The notes under the pieces are model-generated. The model was not told the DNA's origin. It ran no database searches and worked only from the letters and a program-made list of their open reading frames with translations. The position numbers and the translations under genes were made by a program. Shown piece by piece: positions 1 to 6,240 of a DNA stretch of 25,839 nucleotides (its first letter is position 1; each line of letters starts with the position of its first letter). This DNA comes from Chloroflexota bacterium (GTDB lineage: Bacteria > Chloroflexota > Limnocylindria > Limnocylindrales > CSP1-4), in the NCBI GenBank assembly GCA_013698385.1, contig JACCVB010000047.1, positions 1-25,839 on the forward strand, given 5' to 3'.

Positions 1-2107
1 CACTCACGAACACGCCCTGGAGCCGGGCCGGCCGAGGCAGGTCCACCGGCTGGTAGAGCATGTCGCCGCGGCCGATCAGGTCTTCGGCGCCCGGTGAGTC
101 GAGAACGGTTCGCGAGTCGACCATGGAGGCCATGGCGAAGGCGATGCGCGAGGGGACATTGGCCTTGATCAACCCGGTCACGACGTTGACCGACGGCCGC
201 TGCGTGGCCAGCACGAGGTGGATGCCCACGGCCCGGGCCTTCTGCGCGATCTTGACGATAGGGTCCTCCACCTTGCGACCCTCGCGCATGATCAGGTCGG
301 CCAACTCGTCGATGATCAGGACGAGGTACGGGAGCTTGCCGCCGCGGCGCTCCTCGGGCAGGGCGTTGTACGACTCGATGTTGCGGACGGTGTTGCCGGC
401 CAGGAGCTTGTAGCGGTCCTCCATCTCGTGGACCGCCCAGTTGAGCACGGCTTTCGCCTCGTTGGGCTCCACGATCACGTGCTGGAGGAGATGCGGCAGC
501 TTGTCGTAGGGCGCGAGCTCCACCCGCTTGAGGTCGACCAGGACGAGCCGAACCTCGTCCGGCCTGGCGCGCATGAGCAGGCTTGTGATGAGCGCGTTGA
601 CGCACACGCTCTTGCCCGAGCCCGTGGCGCCCGCGATCAGCAGGTGGGGCATCTTGGCGAGGTCCACGATCATCGCCTCACCGGACACGTCCCGACCGAG
701 CGCGAACATCAGCGGACTGGGCGTCTCGTGCATCCGCTTCTCCTCGAGGAAGGGGCGGAAGCCGACGACCTCGCTGACCGAGTTCGGGATCTCGATCCCG
801 ACCACGTCCTTGCCCGGGATCGGCGCCTCGATCCGGATCGAGCGCGCGGCGAGGGCCATCGCGAGGTCGTCAGCCAGGGCCTCGATGCGCGACAGCTTGA
901 CGTGCTTCTCCGGGCGGACCTCGTATTGGGTCACGACCGGTCCCATGTTCGTGGCCACGACCCGGGCCGGGATCGAGAAGTGCTGGAGCTTCTCCTCGAT
1001 TCGTCGGATGTTGGCCGAATGATCGATCGTCGGGCCGGCCGACCGAAGTGGTCGGACCTCGAGCAGCCCCATCGTGGGCAGCGTCCAGTCGATCGATCCG
1101 AGGCCGTCGACGTCGTCATCGTCGATTTCCACGACCGCGAGAGCGGGCACGCCGGCCAGGGTGGCCGCACTTGCGCCGATCGCCGCGGGAACCGCGCCCG
1201 CCCCGGCGACCCCGGCGCCCCCACCTCCGACGCCGACGCCGCTCCCGACACCGCCCTGGGGCGATCGCGTCTCGCCACTCCAGACCGTTCGGCTGATCGG
1301 ACCAGACCCGCCCGGTGGCGGCGATTCATCGAGGATGCTGGCGAGCTCGGCGGGGGGCGGGATCGCTCCTCCGGCACCGCCCGGAGCCGCGATCGGAAGC
1401 TTGCCACGCGATCCGGGCTTCTCCGGCTGGGCCGGCGCCGCCACTCCGCCGGATCGGCCGACGCCGAACGCCGCGGGTGCCGCAGGTTCGCGGCGCAGGG
1501 AAGCGGCCGCGGCGCCACTCACCCAGCGAGCCGTTCCGCTGACCGGACGGAGTACCTCGCGGAGCTGCAGGTTGAAGGCGAGCATCAGGCCGACGACGGC
1601 CACGGCCGTCAGCAGGATGAAGGCGCCCGGTGTCGTCAGCATGGGCTCCAGTACCCCCTCGAGGAAGCGACCGATCCGGCCGCCACCGCGCTCCGTCCCG
1701 AAGAGCGTGATGTCGAGCACCTCGCTCGCCCCCAGGAGCGCGACGTAGGTCAGGGCAAGACCGGCCAGGGTCGTGCCCCAGCCGGAACCCGGCCGCTTGC
1801 CGGGGCCCGCAGCCACGTACCACCCAGCGGCAAGCAAGAGGAACGGCAGGAGCCAGCGACCGGTCTGGAACCAGGGTGCGATCGAGTCCCGCCACCAGTC
1901 GGTCAGCGCGCCCTGGCCCGGCAACAGCAGGGCGATCAGGGTGATGGCACCGAGCGCCATGAGCGCCGTCCCCACGATGGAGCGGACGATCTCGGGCGTC
2001 AGCACGGCACCCAGGCCGGGCCCCGCTCGCGAACGCTTGCGCGGCGCGCGGACAGCCGTCGAGCGACCGGCGGACGGGCGTGGAGGCGTGGGACGTCGTG
2101 ACGCCAC
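1..2107 (-). CDS. ftsK: DNA translocase FtsK/SpoIIIE (partial, C-terminus beyond window edge)
   Basis: Membrane-anchored, septum-located ATP-driven DNA pump that moves chromosome ends during division. About 702 codons are visible and the frame is open to base 1, so the motor's end and the gamma DNA-reading domain lie outside. Four hydrophobic segments occur at about residues 41-62, 84-101, 112-130 and 160-178. A Gly/Pro/Ala-rich linker (about 190-340) follows, then the alpha/beta motor with Walker A GATGSGKS at 493-500 and Walker B LVLIIDEL with D600/E601, and a LATQRPSVNVVTG stretch typical of the family. The GTG start at 2107 lies 3 nt after the rnj stop with GAGG just upstream, so it is probably translationally coupled. 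It is the last gene of asd-udg-rnj-ftsK; rnj next to ftsK is a common arrangement. The family call is certain; the exact start is fairly sure. Confidence 0.95.
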   Translation of the reverse strand, partial: MASRRPTPPRPSAGRSTAVRAPRKRSRAGPGLGAVLTPEIVRSIVGTALMALGAITLIALLLPGQGALTDWWRDSIAPWFQTGRWLLPFLLLAAGWYVAAGPGKRPGSGWGTTLAGLALTYVALLGASEVLDITLFGTERGGGRIGRFLEGVLEPMLTTPGAFILLTAVAVVGLMLAFNLQLREVLRPVSGTARWVSGAAAASLRREPAAPAAFGVGRSGGVAAPAQPEKPGSRGKLPIAAPGGAGGAIPPPAELASILDESPPPGGSGPISRTVWSGETRSPQGGVGSGVGVGGGGAGVAGAGAVPAAIGASAATLAGVPALAVVEIDDDDVDGLGSIDWTLPTMGLLEVRPLRSAGPTIDHSANIRRIEEKLQHFSIPARVVATNMGPVVTQYEVRPEKHVKLSRIEALADDLAMALAARSIRIEAPIPGKDVVGIEIPNSVSEVVGFRPFLEEKRMHETPSPLMFALGRDVSGEAMIVDLAKMPHLLIAGATGSGKSVCVNALITSLLMRARPDEVRLVLVDLKRVELAPYDKLPHLLQHVIVEPNEAKAVLNWAVHEMEDRYKLLAGNTVRNIESYNALPEERRGGKLPYLVLIIDELADLIMREGRKVEDPIVKIAQKARAVGIHLVLATQRPSVNVVTGLIKANVPSRIAFAMASMVDSRTVLDSPGAEDLIGRGDMLYQPVDLPRPARLQGVFVS

Positions 2108-2110
2108 GGG

Positions 2111-3784
2111 CTAGACCTCGACGACCACGGGGAAGACCATCGGTCGGCGCTTCGTCTGCTCGTACAGGTACCTCGAGACGCCGTCCTTGATCTGGGTCTT
2201 GAGCAAAGCGATCTCGCTGATGTGGTCGCCCGGCGTGTCGATCGCCTGCATGACCCGCTGGACGGCCTCTTCCATGATCGGGTCGCGCTCGTTGAGGTGG
2301 ACGAAGCCGCGCGTGACGATCTCCGGCTGGCCGATCACGGCGCCGGTCTGCTTGTCCACCGTGACCACGATCATGAACATGCCGTCGTTCGCCAGCGAGC
2401 GGCGATCGCGCAGGACGATGTCGCCGACGCCGCCCACGGACAGCCCGTCCACGTACACGTAGCCTGCGGTCACCGGCGCGCCTCGTCGGGCGCTGCCGTC
2501 GACGAACAGTTCGATCGGCGTGCCGTTCTCGATGATGAACACATTGTCCGGCGCGACGCCGGTGTCGATCGCCAGGCGGCCATGCTGGACCTGCATCCGG
2601 AACTCGCCGTGGATCGGCACGAAGTACTTCGGCTTGGTCAGACCGAGCATCAGCTTCAGTTCTTCCTGGCTGGCGTGTCCGGAGACGTGGGCACGCTTGA
2701 TCGTGTGGTAATAGACGTTGGCGCCGGCCTTGAACAGGTTATCGATGGTCCTGGACACGTACTCCTCGTTGCCGGGGATCGGGCTGGCGCTGACGATCAC
2801 CGTGTCGCCCGGCTGGATCTCCACGAACCGGTGGTCGCGGTTGGCCATCCGCGCCAGGCCGGCCATGGGCTCACCCTGGGCGCCGGTCGTCGCGATGACG
2901 AGCTTGGCGTCGGGATGGTCCTTGATCTTGTCCTTGGAGACGATCCGTGACGGGTCGTACTTGAGATAGCCGAGATCGGTCGCGATCCGGAAGTTCTGCT
3001 CCATCGAGCGCCCGATGACGGAGACGCTCCGATTCATGTCCGCGGCGGCGTCGAGGACCTGCTGGACGCGCGCGATGTTGCTCGCGAAGGTCGCCACGAT
3101 GACCCGTCCGGTGAGCGGCTCCATGATCTCGCGGAAGGCCTCGCCCACGGTCCGCTCGGACGGTGTGTAGCCGGGGTTTTCCGCACGGGTGGAGTCGGAC
3201 AGCAAGCAAGCGACACCCTGCTCGCCGAGCTTGGCCAGGATCGCGAAGTCGGACAGCTTGCCGTCCACCGGCGTGTGATCGAACTTGAAGTCGCCGGTAT
3301 GGACGATCGTCCCGACCGGCGTTCGCAGGGCGATGCCCATCGCGTCCGGGATGGAGTGACCGACCCGGAACGGCATGACGTGGAACGGCCCGATGTCGAT
3401 CTCGTCGCCGGGTTCGAGGGCGATGAGCGGGTTGTTGTGGAGCTTGTGTTCCTTGATCTTGTTACCGAGCAGGCCACGGGCCAGGGTGCTGGCATACACC
3501 GGCACGCCCGGGAACTCCGGCAGGACGTACGGGAGCGCGCCGACGTGATCCTCGTGGGCATGCGTGATCAGGAACGCCTTGACCTTGGCGCGGTTCTCCT
3601 TGAGGTAGGTGACGTCGGGGATGACGATGTCGATCCCGAACATCTCCTCGTCGGGGAACATGAGGCCGCAGTCGATGACGACGATGTCGTCGCCGAATTC
3701 GAAGACGTACATGTTCTTGCCGATCTCGCCCACCCCGCCGAGCGGGATGATGCGAAGCGGCAGATCAGGGTCGGCGTTGGGCAT
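2111..3784 (-). CDS. rnj: Ribonuclease J
   Basis: Metallo-beta-lactamase/beta-CASP ribonuclease with endonuclease and 5'-3' exonuclease activity, central to mRNA decay and rRNA maturation in bacteria lacking RNase E-centred decay. The 557-residue length is normal. The zinc-binding HAHEDHVGA motif follows the N-terminal LGGVGEIGKNM signature. Further conserved elements are HTGDFKFDHTP, LLSDSTRAENPG, the beta-CASP segment TFASNIARVQ, SASPIPGNE, HVSGHASQEELKLML and VPIHGEFRM; a C-terminal domain follows. The ATG start has an AAGGA Shine-Dalgarno about 7 nt upstream. It sits 24 nt after udg and 3 nt before ftsK in the same operon. Only one RNase J is visible here; whether a second exists elsewhere is unknown. 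Confidence 0.97.
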   Translation of the reverse strand: MPNADPDLPLRIIPLGGVGEIGKNMYVFEFGDDIVVIDCGLMFPDEEMFGIDIVIPDVTYLKENRAKVKAFLITHAHEDHVGALPYVLPEFPGVPVYASTLARGLLGNKIKEHKLHNNPLIALEPGDEIDIGPFHVMPFRVGHSIPDAMGIALRTPVGTIVHTGDFKFDHTPVDGKLSDFAILAKLGEQGVACLLSDSTRAENPGYTPSERTVGEAFREIMEPLTGRVIVATFASNIARVQQVLDAAADMNRSVSVIGRSMEQNFRIATDLGYLKYDPSRIVSKDKIKDHPDAKLVIATTGAQGEPMAGLARMANRDHRFVEIQPGDTVIVSASPIPGNEEYVSRTIDNLFKAGANVYYHTIKRAHVSGHASQEELKLMLGLTKPKYFVPIHGEFRMQVQHGRLAIDTGVAPDNVFIIENGTPIELFVDGSARRGAPVTAGYVYVDGLSVGGVGDIVLRDRRSLANDGMFMIVVTVDKQTGAVIGQPEIVTRGFVHLNERDPIMEEAVQRVMQAIDTPGDHISEIALLKTQIKDGVSRYLYEQTKRRPMVFPVVVEV

Positions 3785-3808
3785 CTGTGGTCCTTGCTGG
3801 AAAATGGA

Positions 3809-4543
3809 TCAGAACAGGCTGAGCTGGTCGACGGGTTGGGCGGCTGGTTCGGCAGCCGGCGTGGCGGTGGCCGGAGTGGCGGTGGCCGCCGTGGCTGCTG
3901 GGTCGGCTTCGGTCGCGGTGAGGCGCCTGGCCGTCCGAGCGTTCGCCGCCCTCCGTTCGCGTGTGTCGACGAGGACCGCCGGGATGCGCGCCACGTCCTC
4001 GTAGCTTTCGCGCTCGATGGCCGGCGTCCGGAGCGCGGCGGCCGGGTGGTACATCGCGAACACGGTCGCGTCCGCAGCACCCGTCGCAGAATCCGCATGC
4101 ACGGTGGTCCCGTGGGCCTGGGAGATCCGCACACCGGGCATGAACCTGCCCATCGAGTAGCGACCGAGGGTCACGACCACGGATGGATCCAGGGTCGCGA
4201 GCTGGCGCTCCAAGTACGGGGCGCAGGCCGCGATCTCATCCGGTTCCGGATCGCGATTGCCGGGGGGTCGACACTTGACGATGTTCGTGATGAAGACTTC
4301 GTCGCGCTGCCAGCCGATGTGGCCGAGCAGATCGACGAGCAGGCCGCCGGCACGGCCGACGAACGGACGGCCTTCGCGGTCCTCGTTCATGCCGGGGGCC
4401 TCGCCGATGAAAACGACCTCCGTGGCGGGATCGCCCTCGCCAGGGACGGCTCTCGTGCGCGTTTCGGCCAGGCGGCACCGCGTGCATCCGCGAACCTCCC
4501 CGGCGATCACCTCGAGCGCAGCGCGGCGCTCGGCATCGATCAC
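3809..4543 (-). CDS. Type-4 [4Fe-4S] uracil-DNA glycosylase with C-terminal clamp-binding motif
   Basis: Base-excision repair enzyme that removes uracil from DNA. The 244-residue reading starts at a GTG that overlaps the asd stop (GTGA); the longer open frame upstream lies inside asd and is not needed. Family-4 motifs are visible: GEAPG at 47-51 followed by NEDREGRPFVGRAG, and HPAA at 166-169. Four cysteines suited to an iron-sulfur cluster are C20, C23, C91 and C107. After the catalytic core comes an Ala/Thr/Pro-rich linker (about 200-235), and the protein ends in QLSLF (240-244), which matches the bacterial beta sliding-clamp consensus QL[SD]LF. Clamp tethering to replication forks is inferred from that motif. 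It is in an operon with asd and rnj. Confidence 0.94.
   Translation of the reverse strand: MIDAERRAALEVIAGEVRGCTRCRLAETRTRAVPGEGDPATEVVFIGEAPGMNEDREGRPFVGRAGGLLVDLLGHIGWQRDEVFITNIVKCRPPGNRDPEPDEIAACAPYLERQLATLDPSVVVTLGRYSMGRFMPGVRISQAHGTTVHADSATGAADATVFAMYHPAAALRTPAIERESYEDVARIPAVLVDTRERRAANARTARRLTATEADPAATAATATPATATPAAEPAAQPVDQLSLF
3812..3826 (-). other. QLSLF beta-clamp-binding pentapeptide at the UDG C-terminus
   Basis: These five codons are the last of the uracil-DNA glycosylase. The pentapeptide matches the canonical clamp-binding motif found in bacterial polymerases and repair factors, and it is displayed at the very end of a low-complexity linker, the usual presentation of such motifs. 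Binding itself is inference. Confidence 0.65.
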
Positions 4544-5613
4544 GCCCGGCTTCCGGCCGCGTTTCGTGCCGCCGCGGCCGTGATCCAGCCACGTTCCACG
4601 AGGATCTCCGCCAGCTGGACGGCGTTCGTGGCAGCACCCTTGCGCAGGTTGTCGCTGACGACCCACAGGGCGAGGCCCCGGCCTTCCGGGATGGAGGGGT
4701 CCTGGCGGACGCGGCCGACATAGATCTCATCCGACCCGGCCGCGGTCGTCGCGAGCGGGTAGGTCGAGGTGGTCGGATCGTCCTGCACGACGACGCCCGG
4801 GACCGCGGCAAACAGCGTCCGGGCACGTTCCGGGGTGATCGGGTCGCGCGTCTCGATATGGACGGCCTCGCTGTGGGCCACGAAGACCGGTACACGCACG
4901 GCGGTACAGGACAGTCGAAGGTCTGGCAGGTGGAGGATCTTGCGGCTCTCGGTCACGACCTTCCATTCCTCCTTCGTGTAGCCGTTGTCCAGGAACACAT
5001 CCACCTGGGGCAGCGCGTTGAAAGCGATCTGGTGCGGATAGACACTGGCCTGGAGTGGCTGTTCGTCGACGTGGGCCTGGATCTGGTCCCGGAGCTCCCT
5101 GATCGCCTTGCCCCCGGTCCCGCTCACCGCCTGGTACGTGTCCACGACGACACGCTCCAGTCCGACCGCGTCGCGCAAGGCCATGAGGACCGGCACGAGC
5201 TGCATCGTCGAGCAGTTCGGGTTGGCGATGATCCCCTCGTGACCCTGAAGGTCGTCCGGGTTGACCTGACTCACGACGAGCGGGACCGTGGGGTCCATCC
5301 GCCAGGCCGATGAGTTGTCGATGACCGTGGCACCTCTCGTGGCGGCTTCCGGGGCGAGGACCCTGGACGTTTCACCGCCCGCCGAGAAGAGGGCGATGTC
5401 CACGCCGTGGAACGCGTCCGGCGTGGCCTCGATCACGGTGTGGGTCGTGCGGTCGACGTCGATGGTCTGCCCGGCCGATCGTTCCGAGGCGAGTAAGCGC
5501 AGTTCACCGATCGGGAAGCCTCGTTCGACGAGGGTCCGGATCATCGTTCCGCCGACGACGCCGGTCGCCCCGACGACGGCAACGGTGAGGGGCTTGGTCG
5601 TCACGTGGGGCAT
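4540..5613 (-). CDS. asd: Aspartate-semialdehyde dehydrogenase
   Basis: NADPH-dependent reduction of aspartyl phosphate to aspartate semialdehyde, the branch point to lysine/diaminopimelate, threonine and methionine. The 357-residue length is close to family length. The Rossmann motif GATGVVGG is at about 15-22. The catalytic cysteine is C134 in NPNCSTMQ and the catalytic histidine is probably H247 in FVAHSEAVH; SGTGGKA and RLSCTAVRVPV are also typical. The annotated ATG has GGAG unusually close (2 nt). A GTG three codons later would be better spaced, so the start could be shorter by three residues. It is the first gene of asd-udg-rnj-ftsK, with an extended -10 promoter upstream. The stop overlaps the udg GTG. 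Confidence 0.96.
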   Translation of the reverse strand: MPHVTTKPLTVAVVGATGVVGGTMIRTLVERGFPIGELRLLASERSAGQTIDVDRTTHTVIEATPDAFHGVDIALFSAGGETSRVLAPEAATRGATVIDNSSAWRMDPTVPLVVSQVNPDDLQGHEGIIANPNCSTMQLVPVLMALRDAVGLERVVVDTYQAVSGTGGKAIRELRDQIQAHVDEQPLQASVYPHQIAFNALPQVDVFLDNGYTKEEWKVVTESRKILHLPDLRLSCTAVRVPVFVAHSEAVHIETRDPITPERARTLFAAVPGVVVQDDPTTSTYPLATTAAGSDEIYVGRVRQDPSIPEGRGLALWVVSDNLRKGAATNAVQLAEILVERGWITAAAARNAAGSRA

Positions 5614-5652
5614 GGCTCCGCTGCGTTCTTGATCGATCCGGGCACGCTCGGG

Positions 5653-5661
5653 AGTATACCA
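5653..5661 (-). promoter_or_regulatory. Extended -10 promoter of asd-udg-rnj-ftsK
   Basis: Read on the minus strand this is TGGTATACT, an extended -10 (TGn plus TATACT, one mismatch from TATAAT). No good -35 lies 16-18 nt upstream, as expected for extended -10 promoters. The predicted transcript start near 5646 leaves a leader of about 33 nt before asd. Predicted by eye only. Confidence 0.55.
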
Positions 5662-5783
5662 GCGTGGATTTGCGGAACCGGGGGGCGCGTTCGACGGGGC
5701 TGAGCCGCACCTGCCGCCGAGCGGGTCGCCCTGCGACGAATCTGGGCTCCCCCCGGGTCACCGCCGGCGGGTCCGTTTCCCAG

Positions 5784-5961
5784 CCCGACCATGAACGATG
5801 TGCGCACCAGCCACGCTATGGCTGATCAACCACTCGTTTCGCTCCGGATCGGGCCACCGACCGTGCGATATGTGCCATGCGCGCACGCTACGTCGTCGTC
5901 AGGAGCTCCCACGGGTCAACCGGCCCGACTCACCTGCCATACCGTGGCTCACGTGCACGTC
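5784..5961 (+). repeat. Intergenic inverted-repeat-ended element, copy A
   Basis: About 178 bp that aligns along its whole length with the reverse complement of 9480-9657. The best blocks are 5784-5822 (38 of 39 identical), 5852-5877 (25 of 26) and the right end 5926-5961 (32 of 36). The two ends are imperfect inverted repeats of each other: the left end carries AGCCACGCTATGGC, and the right end carries the same sequence in inverse with one change. A central conserved block contains GCGATATGTGCCA. No transposase lies nearby. It resembles a MITE or a REP/BIME-type element, or a structured RNA; the sequence alone does not decide. Confidence 0.8.
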
Positions 5962-6160
5962 CTTCCCGCCCGGCGGGCTCATCCTCGCTACCACGACCCG
6001 AACCCGCTGACCGAGCCCTGGTGTTTGAGCCCGGCGGATCTCCCAGCGGGAGCGAGCACCACCATCGTCCACGATCCCGGACCAAGTAGCCGACGCGTTC
6101 CGGGCCTGGACCGAGTGTACGGCCGGGTGGCACGGGGCTTCGCCACGGCGCGGAACAGAG

Positions 6161-6194
6161 CGACCGGTCGGCCCCCAAGGGTACCGACCGGTCG
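6161..6194 (-). terminator. Hairpin terminator downstream of pnp
   Basis: A perfect 11-bp stem (CGACCGGTCGG with its complement at 6184-6194) encloses a 12-nt loop, 47 nt after the pnp stop codon. On the minus strand it is followed by CTCTGTTCC rather than a clean U-run, so it may be a weak intrinsic terminator or an mRNA 3'-end-protecting hairpin. Confidence 0.65.
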
Positions 6195-6240
6195 AACGTT
6201 TAGCGCAAGTGGGCGGGTCGCCCTCGCCAGGGTCAAACCC

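Larger units (their letters stand above)
5614..6240. other. Intergenic region between pnp and asd (627 bp)
   Basis: No credible protein is coded here. It holds the asd promoter (5653-5661), one copy of the ~180-bp inverted-repeat element (5784-5961) and the pnp terminator hairpin (6161-6194). The piece 5962-6160 is GC-rich with several short complementary tracts (for example GGGCTC with GAGCCC and TGGTG with CACCA), but I recognise no RNA family, tRNA or riboswitch in it. Confidence 0.6.

Noticed and set aside
218..2101. 627-codon plus-strand open frame
   Set aside because: Lies antisense to ftsK, composition is Asp/Arg/His-rich as expected from GC-rich codon mirror; no recognisable domain.
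5962..6160. Possible tRNA or other small RNA gene
   Set aside because: A GGGTTCGGGTC stretch resembles a T-loop on the minus strand, but the flanking arms do not pair and no acceptor stem is found.
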